From: Bacteroidales bacterium UBA1187
GTDB lineage: Bacteria; Bacteroidota; Bacteroidia; Bacteroidales; Paludibacteraceae
Direction of reading: 5' to 3'
DNA length: 19,122 bases
Assembly (NCBI GenBank): GCA_002309835.1
Contig: DBYL01000021.1
Location: 23,986 to 43,107, forward strand
Shown: positions 7,904 to 13,436 of the stretch, one piece after another
Position numbering within the stretch: the first letter of the stretch is position 1
Layout: each line of letters begins with the position of its first letter
Notes under the pieces: generated by a model
What the model was told of the DNA's origin: nothing
The model's input: the letters and a program-made list of their open reading frames with translations, nothing else
The model's database searches: none
Program-made: the position numbers and the translations under genes

Positions 7904-9835
7904 TCAGTTTTCTGCGAGAATGGTAGCCGAATAGGGTTCTACGAAGATATGTTTTCCTGCGTAATCACCCATCCCAGCCTCATTCGCTTCGCCGTCAAAA
8001 GCCAGTATGGTATAGATGCCTTCGGGGATCTCTGCGTCTATCGCTTTAGCTCCGCCGTTGAGCAGCACTAAGAGCGATTTGGCGCTATCGATACCCTCGA
8101 GATTCTTGATATGATAGCAAATCAGGTGTTTGTTCTCCGTCGGCAGAAACTCGACATGCTCTTGCACCGCCTCTGCGCTACCGAGCCGGAAACCCTTATG
8201 CGCACGGCGGATAGCAATCATATGACGATAATACTCGTATAACTCATTGAAGAAAACTTTGTTCTCCCACGGGATGGTATTGATGCTATCGGGACTCTGA
8301 TAACTGTTGTCAATGCCGCGTTTGGTGCGGAAGAGCTCTTCGCCGCCATAGATAAACGTCATACCTTGAGAGACGAGAACGGCCGTCTGCGCCAGTTGGT
8401 TCATGCGCACTTGGTTCTCCCAGTTATCCTCTTTGGCACTCACCTCAATACGGTCGCGCAGACAGTAGTTGTCGTGGCAGGTGATGTAACTGACGTGCTG
8501 CATCGGTTCTCCGCTCCATTCGGGACAAGCGATCAAGCCACGCATCACTGCATCTTTACATGCTGCATTACCGGATGCAAATCCGCGCTCGTGGTCAAAC
8601 GGCGAACCGATAAGTGCATTACGGATATCATCGCTGAAAGCACCCACGCGCGGCATCTTATATGTCCATTGCTTCATCGCCAGCGAGTCATACGGATAAG
8701 CAGGCGCCATCGCTGCCCAACCCTCACCATAGGTGAGAATAGTAGGATCTATCTCGTCCAAAGCGGCACGAATAGCACGCATCGTCTCCTGGTCATGGAT
8801 GCCCATGAGGTCAAAACGGAAACCGTCAATATGGTACTCGCGTGCCCAATAGCACACCGACTCAACCATAAACTGACGCATCATCTCGTGGTCCGAAGCC
8901 GTCTCGTTACCGCATCCCGAACCGTTGGCAAACGTGCCATCCTCGTTGAGGCGGTAGAAATACTTCGGTACTACGCGACCGAGGGCGCAGCCCATGACGT
9001 CATAGGTGTGGTTGTAGACCACATCCATGATCACGCGGATACCGGCTTTATGCAAGGCTTGAACCATCTGTTTCGCTTCGCGAATACGGCAAGCAGGATC
9101 AGCTGGATCAGAGGAATAACCGCCTTCCGGCGCATTATAGTTCACCGGATCGTAGCCCCAGTTATAGTTATTCTTCGCCAGCGTCGTCTCGTCGATACTT
9201 CCGTAGTCGAACATCGGCAATATCTGCAGATGCGTGATGCCCAGTTCCTTGAGATGGTCGATGCCTGTAGACCAGTTACCTCTGAACTGCAGGTTCGTAT
9301 GGTCGATGATCGTTCCTTCTTCGGTCAACGCCAGGAATTTTCCTTTATGCGCAACGCCCGATACAGGCGAGATAGTGAAGTCTCGTAAGTGCGTCTCATA
9401 TACCACTATATCCGTAGGATCGGTCATCGCGGGACGTTTGTCTTGCGCCCATCCTTCGGGGTTGGTTGCCTTCATATCGATGATTGCAGCCCGCTGACCG
9501 TTGATGCTCACCGCCTTGGCAAATATACCCGGAGATTCAGGCGCCCACTCGCCGTTCTGGAACGAACGCACGGTATAGAACTTACCCGCTTGGTCGCCGT
9601 CAATACTACCGGTCCAAAAGTCATTATCCCCTTTGGCCAGGCTGATAACGGAAGGCTGATTACTGTCGGCCTCATCATAGATGAGCACTTCCATCTGTTC
9701 CGCCGCATTGGACCAGAAACAGAACTGCGTCTTGGAGGGATTGTAGATACACTCGTCCGCTAATTTCGGTTGCTTGCCGCTATGGGAGCAAGCCATTAAT
9801 GCTACAGAAAGCATAAGAAAAAACGTTTTGCGCAT
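7904..9835 (-). CDS. pulA: type I pullulanase-like GH13 lipoprotein
   Basis: 643 residues. The signal peptide MRKTFFLMLSVALMAC ends in lipobox LMAC, so the protein should be lipidated and exported. Residues about 25-130 look like a CBM48-type beta domain (CIYNPSKTQFCFWSNAAEQM). The GH13 barrel carries the type I pullulanase signature YNWGYDPVNYNAPEG, then VIMDVVYNHT, nucleophile Asp342 in GFRFDLMG, acid/base Glu371 in TYGEGW and the third Asp455 in TCHDNYC. It should cleave alpha-1,6 links in pullulan, glycogen or branched dextrins. Its own promoter lies back to back with that of the sprT-like gene. An exported or surface role follows from the signal peptide; no SusC/D genes are nearby. It ends 78 bases before cca. 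Confidence 0.93.
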   Translation of the reverse strand: MRKTFFLMLSVALMACSHSGKQPKLADECIYNPSKTQFCFWSNAAEQMEVLIYDEADSNQPSVISLAKGDNDFWTGSIDGDQAGKFYTVRSFQNGEWAPESPGIFAKAVSINGQRAAIIDMKATNPEGWAQDKRPAMTDPTDIVVYETHLRDFTISPVSGVAHKGKFLALTEEGTIIDHTNLQFRGNWSTGIDHLKELGITHLQILPMFDYGSIDETTLAKNNYNWGYDPVNYNAPEGGYSSDPADPACRIREAKQMVQALHKAGIRVIMDVVYNHTYDVMGCALGRVVPKYFYRLNEDGTFANGSGCGNETASDHEMMRQFMVESVCYWAREYHIDGFRFDLMGIHDQETMRAIRAALDEIDPTILTYGEGWAAMAPAYPYDSLAMKQWTYKMPRVGAFSDDIRNALIGSPFDHERGFASGNAACKDAVMRGLIACPEWSGEPMQHVSYITCHDNYCLRDRIEVSAKEDNWENQVRMNQLAQTAVLVSQGMTFIYGGEELFRTKRGIDNSYQSPDSINTIPWENKVFFNELYEYYRHMIAIRRAHKGFRLGSAEAVQEHVEFLPTENKHLICYHIKNLEGIDSAKSLLVLLNGGAKAIDAEIPEGIYTILAFDGEANEAGMGDYAGKHIFVEPYSATILAEN

Positions 9836-9857
9836 AGTAATAGATTTATTTTCGCTG

Positions 9858-9889
9858 CAAAATTACTAAATTATTTTGATATATGCAAA
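9858..9889 (-). promoter_or_regulatory. Bacteroidetes-type promoter of pulA
   Basis: Minus-strand TTTG (9889-9886), 20 bases, TAATTTTG (9865-9858). The start point near 9854 gives a leader of roughly 19 bases to the ATG at 9835. The -33 lies within TTTGCATATATCAAAA and overlaps the -33 of the divergent promoter. Confidence 0.75.
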
Positions 9890-9905
9890 TATTTTTGTAC
9901 CTTTG
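9875..9905 (+). promoter_or_regulatory. Bacteroidetes-type promoter of the SprT-like gene
   Basis: Plus-strand TTTG (9875-9878), 19 bases, TACCTTTG (9898-9905). The -7 box ends only six bases before the ATG at 9912, so the transcript should begin at or within a few bases of the start codon. The -33 TTTG and the divergent pulA -33 lie in one 15-bp near-palindrome, TTTGATATATGCAAA (9875-9889). Confidence 0.72.
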
Positions 9906-9911
9906 CGCCGT

Positions 9912-10565
9912 ATGATTCCGACGATTGAATACATACAGACGCATTTCGACGCGTATAATACGCGTTTCTTCGACGGGGCGTTACCGCCTCTGCCTATCCG
10001 TTTGTCCCACGCCAAGGGTTTTCTGGGCAAACTCACCTTCACGCGGCGCAAGCAAGGTCTTTTCCGCGGGTATCATAATGAGAACTTCGTGCTGCGTATC
10101 AATGTCCGCATCGACTATCCCGAAGAACTGCTGCAGGACACGATCTTGCATGAGATGATTCATTATTATATTGCGGTCAACCAATGGCGGGACACCAGCA
10201 CACACGGTCAGCTCTTCCGTCGTGAGATGGCGCGTATCAATGCCGAAGGCAATCGTCATATCTCTATCTCTCATCGCCTGACGGAGGAGCAGCGAAAGCA
10301 GGTCGTGATCCATAAGCTGCGCGCTGTCGCGCTCGTCCGCTTTGCGGACGGGAAGATAGGTATCAAAATCGTCCCGAACCAGCCTCAGCATATACGCTAT
10401 TGGCAGCGGGCAGCGATGCGACGGATGCCGATAACCTCTATCGAGTGGTACTTGTCGGACAATGATTTCTTTGCGCATTATCCGTCCTCTGTCGCCTTAC
10501 GCGTCTTTCTGATCCCGCATCCCGAAGACCTCCCGTTGACGGACAGCGATCGCATGATTGGTTAG
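9912..10565 (+). CDS. SprT-like zinc metalloprotease domain protein
   Basis: 217 residues. The conserved SprT opening YNTRFFDGALP is near the N-terminus. The zinc motif is HEMIH (His80, Glu81, His84) in ILHEMIHYYIAVN. THGQLFRREMARINAEGN, typical of the region after the active site, follows. SprT/Spartan proteins are minimal metalloproteases; eukaryotic Spartan removes DNA-protein crosslinks, while the bacterial role is mostly unproven. The start at 9912 is preferred because an upstream TTG-initiated extension would run through the promoter. No ribosome binding site can fit if the predicted start point is right. The tail (residues about 130-217) has no feature I recognise. The stop codon overlaps a small antisense ORF. 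Confidence 0.85.
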   Translation: MIPTIEYIQTHFDAYNTRFFDGALPPLPIRLSHAKGFLGKLTFTRRKQGLFRGYHNENFVLRINVRIDYPEELLQDTILHEMIHYYIAVNQWRDTSTHGQLFRREMARINAEGNRHISISHRLTEEQRKQVVIHKLRAVALVRFADGKIGIKIVPNQPQHIRYWQRAAMRRMPITSIEWYLSDNDFFAHYPSSVALRVFLIPHPEDLPLTDSDRMIG

Positions 10566-10630
10566 AGTATCTTTCGTATAATTGTGCCGGTTAAATTCTT
10601 AAACTCGGCTGCGGGTGTATAACGTGCCAT
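10562..10630 (-). CDS. 22-codon ORF, possible small protein or gene relic
   Basis: A short minus-strand ORF begins MARYTPAAEFKNL and ends IIRKIL, with an A/G-rich putative ribosome binding site (AAGGAAAAG) a few bases upstream of the ATG. Its 3' end overlaps the stop of the sprT-like gene on the opposite strand. The MARY-P start resembles N-termini of some small Bacteroidales proteins I recall, so it may be a truncated relic. That resemblance is memory-based and weak. The nearest candidate promoter reading this way is about 250 bases upstream. Confidence 0.33.
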   Translation of the reverse strand: MARYTPAAEFKNLTGTIIRKIL

Positions 10631-10667
10631 AATTCTTTTCCTTTCTTAATTTTTTGATGTGACAATT

Positions 10668-10709
10668 TGGCAATTTGACAATTTTCCTGTTCAAATTGTC
10701 ATTTTGCCA
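10668..10709. repeat. imperfect inverted repeat, 17-bp arms
   Basis: TGGCAATTTGACAATTT at 10668-10684 pairs with 10693-10709 (AAATTGTCATTTTGCCA) with two mismatches and an 8-base loop. Each arm is itself built of short near-repeats (CAATTTG, TTTTGCCA twice). Such caattt/gacaa filler is common in Bacteroidetes intergenic DNA. No T-run follows, so it is not a standard terminator. Confidence 0.6.
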
Positions 10710-10751
10710 TTTTGCCATGTTAAATTTTTACAATCCATGAATCGTTAGTTG

Positions 10752-10781
10752 TTCTTAATCATTCTTAGTCATTCTTAGTTA
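10752..10781. repeat. three tandem 10-bp units, TTCTTA(A/G)T(C/T)A
   Basis: The units start at 10752, 10762 and 10772: TTCTTAATCA, TTCTTAGTCA, TTCTTAGTTA. The exact 10-bp period places each unit on about the same DNA face. The core resembles the 11-bp-phased TCTTAA repeats at 16082-16110. Confidence 0.7.
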
Positions 10782-10879
10782 TTGACAGAGGCTTTCCCTA
10801 TGCGGAAGCAAGTAACTTCTAAAAGTGACCTTGCCGGATTTTGATGCCTACTCCTTCTTCCTGTTCCCGAAAAACACTG

Positions 10880-10887
10880 CAAATATA
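10880..10887 (-). promoter_or_regulatory. candidate leftward -7 element
   Basis: The minus strand reads TATATTTG, a full match to TAnnTTTG, but no TTTG is found 19-20 bases upstream; that place holds part of the dyad at 10898-10921. If active, it would produce a leader of about 240 bases with the tandem and inverted repeats before the 22-codon ORF. Weak without a -33. Confidence 0.35.
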
Positions 10888-10897
10888 ATACGAAAAC

Positions 10898-10921
10898 CAC
10901 TTTTGTGTTCCTCGAAAAGTG
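10898..10921. repeat. dyad CACTTTT / AAAAGTG
   Basis: CACTTTT (10898-10904) and AAAAGTG (10915-10921) form a 7-bp-arm inverted repeat with a 10-base centre. It lies between the leftward -7 element and the ydeI-like promoter, where a shared regulator site would be expected. Chance is possible in such AT-rich DNA. Confidence 0.4.
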
Positions 10922-10949
10922 AAAAAAATACATTTTTTCTGCATTTTTC

Positions 10950-10980
10950 TTTGTTTTTAATCATTTTTTTTGTACTTTTG
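10950..10980 (+). promoter_or_regulatory. Bacteroidetes-type promoter of the ydeI-like operon
   Basis: TTTG (10950-10953), 19 bases, TACTTTTG (10973-10980). The start point should fall near 10984, giving a leader of about 29 bases to the ATG at 11013. No other full-match promoter was noticed in the genes that follow until 16121, so it may drive much of the downstream run. Confidence 0.75.
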
Positions 10981-10996
10981 CACGCAAAACGTGCAA
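10976..10996 (+). repeat. nested dyads at the ydeI-like transcription start
   Basis: TTTTGC-AC-GCAAAA (10976-10989) is a perfect dyad starting in the -7 box. Overlapping it, TTGCACG (10978-10984) and CGTGCAA (10990-10996) form a second perfect dyad with a CAAAA loop. The second could fold in the first bases of the RNA. Confidence 0.6.
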
Positions 10997-11012
10997 CAAA
11001 ACGAACAGACAA

Positions 11013-11384
11013 ATGGAGATAACGGAGCTGTTGGAGTTTACGAATCGAGCGCAGTTGCGCGAGTGGTTAGAAGCGAACCATGCGACGGCGAAGGAATGTT
11101 GGGTGACGATGTATCGCACCAAGATCCCGCGCACCGATGCGATTCCCTATCTGCACGTGGTCGAAGAAGCACTCTGTTTCGGATGGATAGACAGCACGCT
11201 GAAGCGTCTACCTGATGGCAGGAACGCGCAACGCTTATCGCCTCGCCGCAAGAACAGCCATTGGACGGATCTGAATAAGCAACGCTGCGCCGAGCTCGAG
11301 CAACGCGGACTCATGACCGATGCCGGTAGAAAAGCATTGGAAACAGGAAATGGTAAATTGATTTCCGATTTTATCTTCGAGTAA
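11013..11384 (+). CDS. YdeI/OmpD-associated family protein, short form
   Basis: 123 residues matching the YdeI-like family: the N-terminal LREWLEANHATAKECWV, then AIPYLHVVEEALCFGWIDST, and PRRKNSHWTDLNKQRCAELEQRGLMTDAGRKALE. The full family is often near 190 residues with a C-terminal half; only the first domain is present here, as in many Bacteroidetes members. The biochemical role is not known. It is the first gene behind the promoter at 10950-10980. Its stop is one base before the dipeptidase gene, so the two are co-transcribed. The internal ORF is clean and there is no sign of truncation other than family length. Confidence 0.8.
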   Translation: MEITELLEFTNRAQLREWLEANHATAKECWVTMYRTKIPRTDAIPYLHVVEEALCFGWIDSTLKRLPDGRNAQRLSPRRKNSHWTDLNKQRCAELEQRGLMTDAGRKALETGNGKLISDFIFE

Positions 11385-11385
11385 C

Positions 11386-12093
11386 ATGAAACGAATAATA
11401 CTTTTTCTCTTGGCGGTTCTAACGCTAACCGCCTGTGGACGCAAGACAGAACAGGCTTGCGACCCGACTTGTGACCCGATCTATGACCGTTCGGACTTTG
11501 TGGAAGTGACGGAAGTGATTCCCGATGTGATCCTCGAGATTCGCTATTACAGCACCTATAACTTCGTAGGCGCACGAATCGATGGCTACCATCGTCCGCT
11601 GGCGCTGATGACCAAGCAGGCCGCCGATTCGCTCAAGGCCGTAAACGATGAACTGAAGGCGCACGGCTATCGTCTTAAGATATGGGACACCTACCGTCCG
11701 CAACGGGCGGTGAACCATTTCATCCGATGGGCAGAGGACGTGCAGGACACGGCGATGAAGGCCGTCTTCTATCCGATGGTGGATAAGAGTCTGCTCTTTG
11801 AGCAGGGGTATATCTACGCTCGCAGCAGTCACAGCCGCGGTTCGACAGTGGACCTGACGCTTCTCGATGCCGCTACCGGCAAGGAACTCGACATGGGTTC
11901 GCCTTTCGACTGGTTCGGCGATGAGAGTCATCCGGACTATCGCTGCCCGCTGTATCGGCAATCGGAGAACCGGCTTGTCCTTCGCGATGCGATGCTCCGT
12001 CACGGCTTCGAAGGTATCGACAGCGAGTGGTGGCATTTCACGCTGGCGAACGAACCCTATCCTGACACCTATTTTGACTTCCCGATAGAATAA
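11386..12093 (+). CDS. D-alanyl-D-alanine dipeptidase (VanX/DdpX-type, M15D), lipoprotein
   Basis: 235 residues. Signal peptide with lipobox LTAC, Cys17. The catalytic domain carries the M15 pattern SSHSRGSTVDLTL, with zinc ligands His149 and Asp156, and EWWHF with catalytic Glu214 and ligand His217. Other family marks are LEIRYYSTYNFVGA near residue 50 and KIWDTYRPQRAVNHF. VanX-type enzymes hydrolyse D-Ala-D-Ala. The predicted lipidation puts it in the periplasm, which suggests peptide salvage from the wall (like DdpX or PcgL) rather than cytoplasmic glycopeptide resistance. No vanH or vanA-like gene is adjacent. It begins one base after the ydeI-like gene, with xpt 18 bases downstream. Confidence 0.92.
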   Translation: MKRIILFLLAVLTLTACGRKTEQACDPTCDPIYDRSDFVEVTEVIPDVILEIRYYSTYNFVGARIDGYHRPLALMTKQAADSLKAVNDELKAHGYRLKIWDTYRPQRAVNHFIRWAEDVQDTAMKAVFYPMVDKSLLFEQGYIYARSSHSRGSTVDLTLLDAATGKELDMGSPFDWFGDESHPDYRCPLYRQSENRLVLRDAMLRHGFEGIDSEWWHFTLANEPYPDTYFDFPIE

Positions 12094-12111
12094 CTAATCA
12101 CCGGCAAAGAT

Positions 12112-12684
12112 ATGGAAGAACTCAAGCAACGGATTTTGAAGGACGGCGTGGCGCGTAAAGAAGGCGGCATCGTGCGAGTGGGTAGTTTTCTGAACCATCA
12201 GTTAGACCCACAGTTGATGATGCATTGTGCTGAAGAGTTTGCGCGGCTGTTCGCTGACCAGGGCGCCAATAAGATCGTCACCATCGAGGCCTCAGGCATC
12301 GCGCCGGCTATCCTGATGGGATATATCATGCATTTGCCCGTAGTGTTTGTCAAGAAGAAAGCACCGAAGACGATTGACGCGTCATGGAAGTCCTGGGTGT
12401 GGTCGTTCACGCGCGGCGATGAGACGACGGTCTGCGTGGACCGCGATTTTCTAACAGACAAGGACCGCATCGTCTTCATCGATGATTTTCTGGCCGACGG
12501 TCATGCGTCAGGTAGCATCATCCACCTTTGCCGTCAGTCGGGCGCACAGATAGTGGGCATGGGTTTTCTCGTAGAGAAAGGTTTCGCCAAAGGCGGGCAG
12601 TTCCTCCGCGACCATGGCATCACCTATCATGCACTCGCTACTATCAAGCGTATCAACGATGACAATACAATGGAAGTCGAATAA
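12112..12684 (+). CDS. xpt: xanthine phosphoribosyltransferase
   Basis: 190 residues, the usual size of Bacillus-type Xpt. It salvages xanthine to XMP using PRPP. Typical runs are LKQRILKDGVARKEGGIVRV at the N-terminus, SFLNHQLDP, EASGIAPAI, and the PRPP-binding motif VFIDDFLADGHASG starting at Val121. The C-terminus has GFLVEKGFAKGG. Xpt is often under a purine riboswitch in Firmicutes; here only 18 bases separate it from the preceding gene, so no riboswitch is present and it must be co-transcribed. Confidence 0.95.
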   Translation: MEELKQRILKDGVARKEGGIVRVGSFLNHQLDPQLMMHCAEEFARLFADQGANKIVTIEASGIAPAILMGYIMHLPVVFVKKKAPKTIDASWKSWVWSFTRGDETTVCVDRDFLTDKDRIVFIDDFLADGHASGSIIHLCRQSGAQIVGMGFLVEKGFAKGGQFLRDHGITYHALATIKRINDDNTMEVE

Positions 12685-12689
12685 GACTT

Positions 12690-12764
12690 ATGAAACGTAA
12701 CCTGTTACCTATATTACTGCCTATACGAGAGTATGTGTGGAATGTCAATATAAGCATACAATGA
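12690..12764 (+). CDS. 24-codon micro-ORF between xpt and the gene relic
   Basis: Starts MKRNLLPILLPIREY five bases after the xpt stop and ends ...NISIQ. Its TGA overlaps the ATG of the next micro-ORF (ATGA). I recognise no homology. A small hydrophobic N-terminus followed by a polar tail could be the collapsed start of a lost gene or an expressed leader peptide. It is listed mainly because it fits a chain of coupled short frames; protein-coding status is uncertain. Confidence 0.3.
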   Translation: MKRNLLPILLPIREYVWNVNISIQ

Positions 12765-12835
12765 TAACACCGGATTATATTACACAATTGGAACCGAACG
12801 TGGCTCTACCGGAGGAATGGAGAGAAATGATGTAA
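12761..12835 (+). pseudogene. in-frame deletion relic of the VFGSN-motif gene at 14308-14673
   Basis: This 24-codon frame reads MITPDYITQLEPN joined directly to VALPEEWREMM. The intact gene at 14308 starts MITPEFITQLEPN and ends VALPEGWR. The relic therefore keeps codons 1-13 and 114-121, and lacks exactly 100 codons (300 bases) in frame, joined at an Asn codon present at both ends (aac/aat). Similarity at base level continues past the old stop (aaatgat...gtaa...tatg) up to the start codon of the next gene in both places. It lies two bases before msrA. The duplication followed by internal deletion is inferred from these matches; the matches are seen directly. Confidence 0.82.
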
Positions 12836-12837
12836 AT

Positions 12838-13350
12838 ATGGAAACAAAAGAGATATACTTAGCCGGAGGATGTTTCTGGGGAACAGAGCATTTCTTTAAG
12901 CAGATAAACGGTGTAGTGGAGACCGAGGTGGGTTTCGCAAACGGGCATACAGAGACGCCGACCTACGAGCAAGTCTATACGGATACAACCGGCTACGCAG
13001 AGACGGTTAGGGTGGTCTATGACCCGGCACAAGTAAGTCTGGAGTTTTTGCTGCAGATGTTCTTCGTCGCGATTGATCCGACGAGCCTTAACAAGCAAGG
13101 CCATGACGAAGGAACGCGCTACCGCACAGGCATCTATTATACCGATGTAGCAGACCGAGGCGCGATAGATATGGTCTTTGCCGATGAGCAAGCCAAGTAT
13201 GCGCAGCCGATGGTGGTAGAGCGCGAACCATTAGCGAATTTCTATCCTGCGGACGAGTACCATCAAGACTATCTTGACAAACATCCCGATGGTTACTGCC
13301 ATCTGCCTAAAGCGCTATTTGACTTTGCACGAAAAGCAAACAATTTATGA
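12838..13350 (+). CDS. msrA: peptide-methionine (S)-S-oxide reductase
   Basis: 170 residues from ATG at 12838. An upstream in-frame ATG at 12817 lies inside the preceding relic and adds only non-conserved residues, so it is not used. The catalytic motif GGCFWGTEHFF has Cys12. Other family marks are GYANGHT-like VGFANGHTETPTYEQV, DPTSLNKQGHDEGTRYRTGIYY and EYHQDYLDKHPDGYCH. It repairs methionine-S-sulfoxide using thioredoxin. The protein ends soon after the last conserved segment, without an MsrB domain. A Cys in GYCH can act as resolving Cys in some members. Its TGA overlaps the ATG of another micro-ORF. Confidence 0.95.
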   Translation: METKEIYLAGGCFWGTEHFFKQINGVVETEVGFANGHTETPTYEQVYTDTTGYAETVRVVYDPAQVSLEFLLQMFFVAIDPTSLNKQGHDEGTRYRTGIYYTDVADRGAIDMVFADEQAKYAQPMVVEREPLANFYPADEYHQDYLDKHPDGYCHLPKALFDFARKANNL

Positions 13351-13421
13351 ATATCGACACGACAAATATGTGCAGCCACTTGCACCAGAAGCTATTTGAT
13401 TTATACGTGAGGATGAATTAG
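13347..13421 (+). CDS. 24-codon micro-ORF overlapping the msrA stop
   Basis: Starts MNIDTTNMCSHLH with its ATG overlapping the msrA TGA (ATGA), and ends 15 bases before the transporter gene. No homology is recognised. A second frame over the same bases reads protein-like (YEYRHDKYVQPLAPEAI, one TGA stop, then FIREDELDKLL and stop), so the gap may hold a broken gene rather than a functional micro-ORF. Both readings are uncertain. Confidence 0.28.
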   Translation: MNIDTTNMCSHLHQKLFDLYVRMN

Positions 13422-13436
13422 ATAAATTATTGTAAG

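Larger units (their letters stand above)
10631..10949. other. repeat-rich intergenic region without a clear gene
   Basis: This is the main part of the 447-bp gap between the sprT-like gene and the ydeI-like operon. I find no convincing CDS of normal size. The longest plus-strand frame here (10825-11022) is dominated by poly-Phe and Lys-rich low-complexity sequence and reads through a promoter. The stretch holds a long inverted repeat, a 10-bp tandem repeat, a dyad and a leftward -7 element, each listed separately. Bases 10783-10870 are less AT-rich than the rest and show no repeat or motif I recognise. Confidence 0.6.

Noticed and set aside
8366..9388. 340-codon plus-strand open frame
   Set aside because: Antisense to pulA, with His/Arg-rich composition typical of a mirrored coding strand.
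10661..10781. CRISPR array
   Set aside because: Units are 10 bp or less, with no spacers and no cas genes nearby.
10825..11022. 65-codon plus-strand frame in the 10566-11012 gap
   Set aside because: It runs through the ydeI-like promoter and is made of poly-Phe/Lys low-complexity sequence.
11386..12093. Vancomycin-resistance locus
   Set aside because: A VanX-type enzyme alone, lipidated, without vanH, vanA/B or vanRS neighbours, does not make such a locus.
12094..12111. Purine riboswitch before xpt
   Set aside because: Only 18 bases separate xpt from the preceding gene, far too few for the aptamer.
12817..12837. Upstream start for msrA
   Set aside because: The extra residues come from the end of the gene relic and are not conserved in MsrA; ATG 12838 fits the family.
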